A stretch of DNA of 64,000 bases from Serinibacter arcticus. Its GTDB lineage: Bacteria; Actinomycetota; Actinomycetes; Actinomycetales; Beutenbergiaceae. Position numbers and translations under genes: made by a program. The DNA is taken from assembly GCF_003121705.1 (NCBI RefSeq), contig NZ_PYHR01000002.1, positions 3,844,001 through 3,908,000 on the forward strand. The letters run 5' to 3'. Below, in pieces: positions 57,192 through 64,000 of the stretch; the stretch's first letter is position 1; every line of letters starts with the position of its first letter. The notes below the pieces were generated by a model that was not told the DNA's origin, did not search any database, and saw nothing but the letters and a program-made list of their open reading frames with translations.

Positions 57192-58484
57192 GTGTCCACC
57201 ACCCCCTCGCCCCTCTTCTCCTCCCTCACCCCGGGCGGACGCCGCAACCTGCTCGACACCCTGCGCGCGGAGCGCACCGGGGGCGTCCTGCTCCTGCTGG
57301 GCGCCGTCGTCGGTCTTGTGCTGGCGAACGGACCTACCCGGGCGTGGTTCGAGGAGCTGACGCACGCGCCCCTGACGGTCGGTCCGATCGAGCTCTCGGT
57401 CGCCCACTGGGCGGCCGACGGTCTGCTCGCGATCTTCTTCTTCGTCGTCGGGCTCGAGCTCACGCGCGAGATCCAGGTGGGCGAGCTGCGCCACGTGCGC
57501 ACCGCCGTCGTCCCGATGGTGGGGGCCGTGGGCGGCATGCTCGCGCCGGCGGCGATCTACCTCGCCGTGAACGCCTCCGCGCCCGGGGGCGACGTCTCGG
57601 GGTGGGCGGTCCCGACGGCGACCGACATCGCCTTCGCCGTCGCGGTGCTCGCTCTCGTCGCTCCCGGGCTGCCCGTCGCGGTGCGCGCGTTCCTGCTCAC
57701 CCTGGCCGTGGTGGACGACCTCCTGGCGATCGTCATCATCGCCGTCGCGTACTCCGACGGCGTGGCCTTCGGCTGGCTCGCCCTCTCGCTCGTCGCCGTG
57801 GTCGCCTTCGCGCTCGTGCTGCGCTCGCCCCTGATGCGCTCGCGCGCCACGACGGTGCTCCTCGTCGCCGTCGCGGTGCTGGCCTGGGTCGCGATGCTCC
57901 GTGCCGGGGTGCACGCGACGATCGCCGGCGTCGCGCTCGGGCTGGTGGTCCCCGCGCGGGGTGCGACGGCGGACGGGCGGGCCGCCGGGTCGGCCGGTGA
58001 GGGCGGCGACGACGGTCGCGGTTCCCTCGCCGAGCGGTTCGAGCACGCCTGGCGACCGGTGTCGGCCGGGTTCGCCGTCCCGGTGTTCGCCCTCTTCACC
58101 GCCGGGGTCGTCGTCGAGCCGGACCTGCTCGCCGCGACGTTCGCGGACCCGGTCGCCTGGGGCGTGCTGCTCGGCCTCGTCGTCGGCAAGCCGCTGGGCA
58201 TCACGGCGGCGACCTGGCTCCTGTGCCGGTTCACGGGCGCGCGGCTGGCGAGCGGTGTGCGGTGGCGCGACATCAGCGCGGTGTCCTGCCTCGCGGGCAT
58301 CGGCTTCACGGTCTCGCTGCTCATCGGCTCGCTGGCGTTCGGCGGGTCCGACCGCTCCTCCGAGGTCGTCATCGCGGTGCTGACCGCGTCGGTGGTCGCC
58401 GCCGTCGTGGGCGCCGTCGCGCTGCGTCTGGTGCGGCCTCGCGAGTCCGTGCTGCCCGCGTCGGTGGACCGGCCGACCGACTAG
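57192..58484 (+). CDS. nhaA: NhaA-family Na+/H+ antiporter
   Basis: A 430-residue membrane exchanger with about 12 helices. The ion-binding aspartates are Asp145 in PTATDIAFAVAV and the pair Asp175-Asp176 in TLAVVDDLLAIV. GLELTRE and SCLAGIGFTVSLLI are further family signatures. It would expel sodium at alkaline or saline stress, a natural partner of the osmolyte importer nearby. GTG 57192 has GGGAG 5 bases upstream; an in-frame GTG at 57141 is less likely as it lacks a ribosome site. It ends overlapping the convergent membrane protein gene by 4 bases. Confidence 0.93.
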   Translation: MSTTPSPLFSSLTPGGRRNLLDTLRAERTGGVLLLLGAVVGLVLANGPTRAWFEELTHAPLTVGPIELSVAHWAADGLLAIFFFVVGLELTREIQVGELRHVRTAVVPMVGAVGGMLAPAAIYLAVNASAPGGDVSGWAVPTATDIAFAVAVLALVAPGLPVAVRAFLLTLAVVDDLLAIVIIAVAYSDGVAFGWLALSLVAVVAFALVLRSPLMRSRATTVLLVAVAVLAWVAMLRAGVHATIAGVALGLVVPARGATADGRAAGSAGEGGDDGRGSLAERFEHAWRPVSAGFAVPVFALFTAGVVVEPDLLAATFADPVAWGVLLGLVVGKPLGITAATWLLCRFTGARLASGVRWRDISAVSCLAGIGFTVSLLIGSLAFGGSDRSSEVVIAVLTASVVAAVVGAVALRLVRPRESVLPASVDRPTD

Positions 58485-59506
58485 CGCGCCGCCGGGGCGC
58501 CGCGCCGCTCGGCCAGCTCGGTGTGGACGAGGCTGAGCACCAGGGCGCCCAGCGGCGCCGTGACGGCGGAGGCGACGATCGAGCCGAGCACCGACCACAG
58601 CGCCAGGGAGTCGGGCGCCAGGTAGGTCCCGATGCCGGTGAACGGCGTGCTCACGACGCCACCGGCGATCGTCAGGACCACGACGGTCAGCAGCCAGATC
58701 CCCACCAGCCGCCAGCGCTCGCCCGCCACGAGCCCCGCTGCCCGGCGCAGCGAGGCGCCCGGGCCGCCCGCCGCGGGGTCGGTGGTGGCGTGCTCGGGCA
58801 GGGCGAGGACGACGGCGGGTGCGAACCGCACGAGGACGGCGACGGTGCCCGCGAGGCCGAGCGCCGCGGCGAGGACGACGAGCCCCACCGACCCGGTGCC
58901 GACCGCGAGCGCCACGAGCAGGGCGGGCACGGCCACCGCTGCCGTGACGACCAGCACCGTCAGCAGCATCAGCGCGAGAAGGCCGCCCAGCCGCGGTCGC
59001 AGCGCTCGCCAGGTGGGCGACGGCGACGCGGACGCCCCGGGTGCCGCGAGCGCGAGCGAGCGGGCCGTCCAGCCGACGATCACGGTGGTGGCCACGGCAC
59101 CGACGACGCTCGCGAGCGTCGAGGTGACGAGCTGCCCGGCGAGCACGTGCACCTCCGAGAGCGCCTCGTCCTGCCACGCCTCGCCGCCCGTGCCGGTCGC
59201 CACGAGCAGGTCGGCGATGCCGCCGAACGGGAGCAGCGCCGTCGCGAGGAGCTCCAGCGCCCCGAGGGCGAGCACCACGAGCACGCCGAACAGCCACGTC
59301 GAGCGGGGCGCGGTGCGGATCGCCGCGATGACGCGGTCCATGAGCTCGCCGACGCCCATCGCGGGCGGCGGTCCAGCGGGCCGGTCGGGTCCGCCGTCGC
59401 CCTCCCCGGGAGTGCCGGGAACGGCCCCGGGGCCGGCCGCCGGGCCAGAAGATCGGGGGCGCGCCGGTTCGCCCCAACCACGAGGTGTGCTCACGGGTGC
59501 CACCAT
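58481..59506 (-). CDS. Membrane protein, glycerophosphodiesterase-type membrane-domain-like
   Basis: A 341-residue protein with about six hydrophobic helices after a Pro/Gly-rich cytoplasmic tail of about 50 residues. The arrangement (MDRVIAAIRTAPRSTWLFGVL at the front and VAGERWRLVGIWLLTVVV near the end) is like the DUF7847/GDPD membrane-domain proteins common beside mtrA in Micrococcales. No catalytic residues are seen. ATG 59506 is taken as start and lies only 6 bases from the mtrA ATG on the other strand; a GTG at 59494 is possible. It is divergent from mtrA, so expression may be linked with it. Confidence 0.65.
   Translation of the reverse strand: MVAPVSTPRGWGEPARPRSSGPAAGPGAVPGTPGEGDGGPDRPAGPPPAMGVGELMDRVIAAIRTAPRSTWLFGVLVVLALGALELLATALLPFGGIADLLVATGTGGEAWQDEALSEVHVLAGQLVTSTLASVVGAVATTVIVGWTARSLALAAPGASASPSPTWRALRPRLGGLLALMLLTVLVVTAAVAVPALLVALAVGTGSVGLVVLAAALGLAGTVAVLVRFAPAVVLALPEHATTDPAAGGPGASLRRAAGLVAGERWRLVGIWLLTVVVLTIAGGVVSTPFTGIGTYLAPDSLALWSVLGSIVASAVTAPLGALVLSLVHTELAERRGAPAAR
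59501..59506 (+). promoter_or_regulatory. Possible -10 (CACCAT) of a leaderless mtrA mRNA
   Basis: CACCAT shares the second A and last T of TAnnnT and ends 6 bases before the mtrA ATG, the spacing seen at several leaderless genes in the window. The match is weaker than at those genes. Confidence 0.28.
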
Positions 59507-59512
59507 AGGGGC

Positions 59513-60196
59513 ATGACCTCCACCATCCTCGTGGTCGACGACGACCCCGCCATCTCGGAGATGATCGGCATCGTGCTGGCCTCGGAGGGCTTCGAGGCGG
59601 CGTTCTGCCCCGACGGCGAGCACGCGATCGAGGTGTTCAACGAGGCCAACCCCGACCTGGTGCTGCTCGACCTCATGCTTCCGGGCAAGGACGGCATCGA
59701 GGTGTGCCGCGAGATCCGCCGGCTGGCCGACACCCCCGTCGTGATGCTGACGGCGCGCTCCGACACGGTCGACGTCGTGCGCGGTCTCGAGGCCGGCGCC
59801 GACGACTACATGATCAAGCCGTTCAAGCCGCAGGAGCTCGTCGCCCGCGTCCGCGCGCGGCTGCGCCGCCAGGACCACGATGCCACCGAGCGGCTTCAGA
59901 TCGGCGACCTGACGATCGACGTCGCCGGCCACCGGGTGATGCGCAGCGGCGAGACCATCGCGCTCACGCCGCTGGAGTTCGACCTCGTCGTCGCCCTCGC
60001 GCGCAAGCCGTGGCAGGTCTTCAGCCGCGAGGCGCTGCTGGAGCAGGTCTGGGGCTACCGCCACCAGGCGGACACCCGTCTCGTCAACGTCCACGTCCAG
60101 CGTCTGCGGGCCAAGATCGAGCGCGACCCCGAGCACCCCGAGGTGGTCGTGACCGTGCGCGGCGTCGGCTACCGGGCGGGGACGCCGACCTCGTGA
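59513..60196 (+). CDS. mtrA: MtrA response regulator
   Basis: A 227-residue OmpR-family regulator that controls cell-wall remodelling and division genes in actinobacteria. The receiver has acidic residues Asp9-Asp11, phospho-acceptor Asp53 in LLDLMLPGKDG and the lysine in YMIKPFKPQEL. The DNA-binding winged helix (about 130-227) shows LTPLEFDLVVAL, VWGYRHQADTRLVNVHVQRLR and VRGVGYR, nearly identical to the mycobacterial protein as I remember it. The stop overlaps mtrB by 4 bases. The ATG has no good ribosome site. Confidence 0.97.
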   Translation: MTSTILVVDDDPAISEMIGIVLASEGFEAAFCPDGEHAIEVFNEANPDLVLLDLMLPGKDGIEVCREIRRLADTPVVMLTARSDTVDVVRGLEAGADDYMIKPFKPQELVARVRARLRRQDHDATERLQIGDLTIDVAGHRVMRSGETIALTPLEFDLVVALARKPWQVFSREALLEQVWGYRHQADTRLVNVHVQRLRAKIERDPEHPEVVVTVRGVGYRAGTPTS

Positions 60197-61884
60197 CGGC
60201 GGGGGCGGCGGTCCGCCGGCTGCCCGCCCTGCGACGGTCCTGGCGCCGCGGTGGCGTGGCCACCGCCCTGCGTCGTTTCCGCGCGGCCTGGGGGCGCTCG
60301 CTCCGGCTGCGCGTGCTCGTGGTGACCACGGTGGTGGGCATCGTCGCCCTCATGCTCATCAGCGTCTACCTGTCCGAACGCGTCCGCGACACCCTCTACG
60401 AGCAGCGCGTGACCGAGGCGCTCTCGGACGCGTCCACGCGCACCAGCCTGGTGCAGCAGCAGTTCGACGCCTCGACCGCCTCGACGCCCGCGCTCGTCCA
60501 GAGCGTGGTGAACGACATCGTGCGGCGCACGCAGAGCCCCGGGTCGGGCGCCGTCGGCACCATGCTGCGCCGCAGCCCGTCCGAGACCGCCGGCACGTCG
60601 CTGCTCCCGTTCACCTACGGCACGAGCGTCGGTCTGAGCGAGGAGCTGCAGCAGTCCCTCCGCGACACGGGGACCCAGCACTGGCAGGCCGTCGAGCTCA
60701 CCTCGGGGGAGCGTCCGCGCCCGGGCATCGTCGTGGGGGCCGTCGTCTCGCCGCCCGTGGTGGGGCCGTACGAGCTCTACTTCGTCTACAGCCTGGAGAC
60801 CGAGGAGGACACCGTCGTCCTCATCCAGCAGACGCTCGCCCTCGCGGCGCTCGCGCTGCTCGGTCTGCTCGCGGCGATGGCGCTCTACCTCACCCGGCAG
60901 GTGCTCGGACCGGTCCAGCAGGCGGCCCGCACGGCCGAGCGGCTCGCGGCCGGGCACCTCGACGAGCGCATGACGACCAAGGGCCGCGACGAGCTCGCCC
61001 TGCTCGGCCGCAGCTTCAACGAGATGGCGGAGAGCCTGCAGGTCCAGATCGAGCGGCTCGCCGGCCTCTCGCTCGTGCAGCAGCAGTTCGTCTCCGACGT
61101 CAGCCACGAGCTCCGCACCCCGCTCACGACGATCCGGATGGCGTCGGAGATGATCTACGACGCGCGCGGCGGCTTCGACCCGACCACCCGGCGCTCGGCC
61201 GAGCTGCTCCACACCCAGGTCGACCGGTTCGAGGCGCTGCTGGCCGACCTGCTCGAGATCTCCCGGTTCGACGCGGGCGCCGCGATGCTCGACGTCGAGC
61301 ACCTCGACGTGCGCACCGTGGTGCGCCGCGCCGTCGACCTGGCCGCGCCGCTCGCGGAGCGGATGGGGACCCGGCTCGACGTCGAGATGCCCGACGTCGC
61401 GTGCCGCGCCGACATCGATCCGCGCCGCGTGGAGCGCATCCTGCGCAACCTGCTCGCCAACGCGATCGAGCACGCGGAGGCGCGACCGATCGAGGTCGTC
61501 GTCGCGGCGGACCAGCGCGCGGTCGCCGTCAGCGTGGTCGACCACGGGATCGGCATGACGACGCGGCAGAGCGAGCAGGTCTTCGACCGGTTCTGGCGTG
61601 CCGACCCGTCGCGGGCGCGCACGATCGGGGGCACCGGGCTGGGGCTGGCGATCGCGCTCGAGGACGCGCGGCTGCACGCCGGCGACCTCGAGGCGTGGGG
61701 GAGCCCGGGCGTCGGCGCGACGTTCCGGCTGACGCTGCCGCGCCGCGCCGGCGTGACCGTGACGGAGTCGCCGGGTCCGCTCGTGCGGGTCGAGGAGTCG
61801 CCCGAGCCGGAGCCGGCGAACCTCCTGCTCGGGCCCTCGCCGGCGTCGGTGCCCGGGTTCGACGGCGAGGAGGGGACACCGTGA
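60193..61884 (+). CDS. mtrB: MtrB sensor histidine kinase
   Basis: A 563-residue kinase of MtrA. A basic N-terminus leads to TM1 (about 40-60), an extracytoplasmic domain (about 61-211), TM2 (about 212-234) and a HAMP domain. The phospho-acceptor His305 is in SDVSHELRTPL. The N-box NLLANAIEHAE, G1 VDHGIGM, F-box FDRFWRAD and G2 GGTGLGLAIA make a complete ATPase domain. A C-terminal Pro/Glu tail of about 45 residues is free of motifs. GTG 60193 overlaps the mtrA stop. The extracytoplasmic part is thought to interact with LpqB, encoded just downstream. Confidence 0.96.
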   Translation: MTAGAAVRRLPALRRSWRRGGVATALRRFRAAWGRSLRLRVLVVTTVVGIVALMLISVYLSERVRDTLYEQRVTEALSDASTRTSLVQQQFDASTASTPALVQSVVNDIVRRTQSPGSGAVGTMLRRSPSETAGTSLLPFTYGTSVGLSEELQQSLRDTGTQHWQAVELTSGERPRPGIVVGAVVSPPVVGPYELYFVYSLETEEDTVVLIQQTLALAALALLGLLAAMALYLTRQVLGPVQQAARTAERLAAGHLDERMTTKGRDELALLGRSFNEMAESLQVQIERLAGLSLVQQQFVSDVSHELRTPLTTIRMASEMIYDARGGFDPTTRRSAELLHTQVDRFEALLADLLEISRFDAGAAMLDVEHLDVRTVVRRAVDLAAPLAERMGTRLDVEMPDVACRADIDPRRVERILRNLLANAIEHAEARPIEVVVAADQRAVAVSVVDHGIGMTTRQSEQVFDRFWRADPSRARTIGGTGLGLAIALEDARLHAGDLEAWGSPGVGATFRLTLPRRAGVTVTESPGPLVRVEESPEPEPANLLLGPSPASVPGFDGEEGTP

Positions 61885-63806
61885 GGCGATCACGACGGAC
61901 GGCGGCGCTCGCGCTCGCCGCGATGCTCGCCGTCGCGGGCTGCACGTCGCTACCCACCTCGGGACCGGTCGAAGAGGGCATGACCGACGCCCCCACCGCC
62001 GGCACGATCCAGTACGAGGCGAGCGGCCCCGTGGCCGACGCCGAGCCCCAGGAGATCATCGAGGGGTTCCTGCAGGCGGGAGCCGCCGGGCTCTCGGGCG
62101 AGAACGACTTCGCCGTCGCCCGGTCCTTCCTGACGACGTCGGCGAGCACCGGGTGGCAGCCGCTGGACCAGGTGGTCATCTCGGCGAACGAGGCGCCGCA
62201 GGTGCCCGTGGTGACCCTGCCCGAGGGCGTCGAGGACTCCACGGAGCCGGCCTCGGACGCCGGCCAGGACGCCCCCGTCGACCCCGAGGCGAGCCCGGAC
62301 GGCGACGGCGCCCTGGGACCCGAGGACATCGAGGGGCTCGACCGCGTCCAGGTGCGACTCGGGGTGGTCGCCGTCGCCGACGTCGACAGCTCCGGCATCT
62401 ACGCGGCGGCCACCTCCACGACGGCCTCCGAGCTCGCCTACGAGCTCGTGCGGGTCGAGGGTGAGTGGCGCATCGACTCGCTGCCCGGTGGCCTGCTGCT
62501 GTCGGAGGTCGCGTTCGGCAACGTCTTCCGGCCCGTGCCCGTCATGTTCCTCACGCCCGACCTCACGACGCTCGTCCCGGACGAGCGGTTCGTCCCCAGC
62601 CGCAACGCCGTCTCGCACGCGCTCGACCTCCTCCTCGCCGGACCGGCGCCCTGGCTCTCGCCCGGCGTGACCACCCGCGCGGAGGCGGGGATGACGCTGG
62701 CCCAGCCGGGCGCCGGCGTCGTCGTCACCGAGGACGGCGAGGCGGAGGTGCGGCTGCGCGGCGGTGAGCAGCTCTCCGACGACGAGCGCGCGCTGCTGTA
62801 CACGCAGCTGCGCGAGACCCTCGTCTCGATCCCCGGGATCCTCGGGGTCGGGCTCTGGCTCGACGGGAACCTCTTCGAACCGATGCCCGACTCGCCGTCG
62901 CCCGGCCGGGCCGACGTGGTCGTCGACCGGCTGGTCGCGCTGGCCGACGGCGAGCTCGTGACCGTCGACGGCTCGCGGGTGACGCCGTACGTCACCGTCA
63001 CCGACGCGGACGCCGATGCCTCGACGGGGACCGGCGACACCGGGACGGACGACGGGACCGGGACCGGCACGGAGACCGGCACCGGCACGGAGACGACCGC
63101 CCCGGTCACGCCGCCGGCGCCGCTCCCCGACGACCTGCACGACCCTGCGCCCGCCTACGACGCCGCCGACGGCGTCGCCGTCCTCCAGGGGGCCCGGACC
63201 CTGCTGCACGTCGCCCCCGACGGGACGGTGACCACGCTCGCGAGCGGGACCGACCTGCTGGCCCCGACGCAGGACCGGTTCGGCTGGGTGCTGACGGGGG
63301 AGCGCGACAACGACGGCACGCTCACCGCGTCCGGCCCGGGACGGGTCCCCGTCGTGGTCGAGGCCGACATGCTCGCGGGCCGGGTGGTGCAGGTGCGCGT
63401 GTCGCGCGACGGCGCCCGCGCCGCCGTCATGACCGAGCGCGACGGGGTCGCCGAGGTCAGGGTGGCGACCGTCGTGCGCGAGCCCGACGGCACGCCCCGA
63501 CGGCTCCTGCCGGGCCCGGTGCTGGTGAGCGACCTCGCGACCGGGCTGGGGGTCGTGTGGACGGACTCCACCGGGCTCGCCGTTCTCGCCTCGCAGGAGG
63601 CCGGCGCCGTGCCGAGCGTGCGCTCCGTGCTCGTCAGCGGGCCGGTCGTCAACGTCTCCACGACCGCCCAGGCGGTCGGGATCGCCGCGGGCAACGGCCT
63701 CAGCGAGCTCTACCTCGCGACGGCGGAGGGGCGGCTCCTGCTCCGGGTGTCGCTGCGCTGGGAGGAGGTCGCCTCGGGGGTGACCGACCCGGCCTTCCCG
63801 GGCTGA
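61881..63806 (+). CDS. lpqB: LpqB lipoprotein, MtrAB accessory factor
   Basis: A 641-residue lipoprotein that modulates MtrB signalling. The lipobox is LAVAGC with Cys at residue 21, then TSLPTSGPVEEG, the typical LpqB mature start. A GerMN-like domain (about 180-340) contains RNAVSHALDLLLAGP and SIPGILGVGLWLDG. A Thr/Gly/Asp/Glu-rich low-complexity linker (about 380-415) joins it to a C-terminal beta-propeller (about 420-640). The linker is made of near-repeats of TGTE and is longer than in the mycobacterial protein as I remember it. GTG 61881 overlaps the mtrB stop by 4 bases, completing the three-gene operon. Confidence 0.94.
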   Translation: MRRSRRTAALALAAMLAVAGCTSLPTSGPVEEGMTDAPTAGTIQYEASGPVADAEPQEIIEGFLQAGAAGLSGENDFAVARSFLTTSASTGWQPLDQVVISANEAPQVPVVTLPEGVEDSTEPASDAGQDAPVDPEASPDGDGALGPEDIEGLDRVQVRLGVVAVADVDSSGIYAAATSTTASELAYELVRVEGEWRIDSLPGGLLLSEVAFGNVFRPVPVMFLTPDLTTLVPDERFVPSRNAVSHALDLLLAGPAPWLSPGVTTRAEAGMTLAQPGAGVVVTEDGEAEVRLRGGEQLSDDERALLYTQLRETLVSIPGILGVGLWLDGNLFEPMPDSPSPGRADVVVDRLVALADGELVTVDGSRVTPYVTVTDADADASTGTGDTGTDDGTGTGTETGTGTETTAPVTPPAPLPDDLHDPAPAYDAADGVAVLQGARTLLHVAPDGTVTTLASGTDLLAPTQDRFGWVLTGERDNDGTLTASGPGRVPVVVEADMLAGRVVQVRVSRDGARAAVMTERDGVAEVRVATVVREPDGTPRRLLPGPVLVSDLATGLGVVWTDSTGLAVLASQEAGAVPSVRSVLVSGPVVNVSTTAQAVGIAAGNGLSELYLATAEGRLLLRVSLRWEEVASGVTDPAFPG

Positions 63807-63825
63807 GCACTGTCCCCAGCCCGGG
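63797..63825 (+). terminator. Weak hairpin at the lpqB stop
   Basis: CCCGGGCT (63797-63804) pairs with AGCCCGGG (63818-63825) around a 13-base loop and overlaps the stop codon. It may attenuate transcription into the next gene rather than end it. Confidence 0.35.
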
Positions 63826-63897
63826 CGACCGCGTCGTCGTGCCCGACCGTCCTCGGACGCGTGCCTCGCCGTCGGTGCCTCGCGGCACGCTGGCGCC

Positions 63898-64000
63898 ATG
63901 ACCTCCAGGCCCACGCCGGCACGCGTCCCCCGGCCGCTCTCGCCCTCGTCCGCACGACGGGTGCGGTGGCGGGTGGTGGCGACGTCGTTCGGCCGCGAGC
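63898..64000 (+). CDS. 5' end of an unidentified gene, perhaps comF
   Basis: An ATG at 63898 opens a frame of 34 codons that runs without a stop to the window end (MTSRPTPARVPRP...). The visible part is basic and Pro-rich, with no domain. In actinobacteria lpqB is generally followed by a ComF-like phosphoribosyltransferase gene, and position is the only reason to suggest it. No ribosome site stands out. Confidence 0.3.
   Translation, partial: MTSRPTPARVPRPLSPSSARRVRWRVVATSFGRE

Overview
The window is chromosomal DNA of a very GC-rich Gram-positive actinobacterium. GTG starts, TAnnnT -10 boxes, a WhiB regulator and the mtrA-mtrB-lpqB operon all support this. Gene content suggests Micrococcales, and Cellulomonadaceae or a relative is my best guess. 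The order birA / gtrA-purE-purK / LCP / rmlD-TIGR03089-whiB / zincin-DUF3499-Trm112 / sahH-mtrA-mtrB-lpqB resembles, from memory, the Rv3279c-Rv3244c region of Mycobacterium tuberculosis. It is a conserved actinobacterial backbone with accessory cell-surface genes inserted. I see no mobile element, CRISPR array, rRNA or tRNA.

Layout. 1-8.4 kb: 3' end of birA, an adenylate cyclase, a two-component system, gtrA, purE/purK, manA, rmlC and a CoA-binding protein. 8.4-11.2 kb: two LytR-CpsA-Psr (LCP) ligases that would attach glycopolymers to peptidoglycan. 11.4-24.7 kb: a glycopolymer locus with two GT2 enzymes, UDP-galactopyranose mutase (glf), a GlfT2-type galactofuranosyltransferase, a Wzm/Wzt exporter, two acyltransferase-3/SGNH O-acyltransferases and a large membrane protein. 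24.8-28.9 kb: a secreted Rpf-domain protein, a large secreted propeller-like protein and a lipoprotein. 29-36.4 kb: epimerase, polyprenyl-phosphate GT2, a polytopic membrane protein, rmlB, another GT2 and a flippase-like protein. 36.4-43.1 kb: rmlA, five secreted repeat proteins in a row (the last fused to a VanY peptidase) and rmlD. 43.2-50.8 kb: TIGR03089, whiB, a giant GT2 membrane protein, a DUF5719-like protein, a degenerate zincin, DUF3499 and Trm112. 50.9-64 kb: a CDF transporter, a ProXWV osmolyte importer, sahH, nhaA, a membrane protein, mtrA-mtrB-lpqB and the start of another gene.

How it fits together. ManA and the four scattered Rml enzymes feed sugar nucleotides to the glycosyltransferases. 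Glf and GlfT2 point to a galactofuranose polymer, Wzm/Wzt to its export, the AT3 proteins to its acylation and the LCP proteins to its attachment. MtrAB-LpqB normally controls cell-wall remodelling, and an MtrA-like site lies upstream of the Rpf gene.

The most unusual content is a family of about 45-residue repeats carrying an [LI]-[TS]-x-x-[EQ]-W-x3-G-x-P-x-P core, five units per protein. The family occurs as four stand-alone secreted proteins, once fused to VanY and once fused to Rpf. The pattern suggests a five-bladed propeller that recognises the cell envelope.

Caveat on sequence quality: eight otherwise intact genes are broken at ten places, counting a shift in birA, each explained by one missing base and most of them in G/C runs. 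These look like assembly or sequencing errors, and the coordinates given span the repaired genes.
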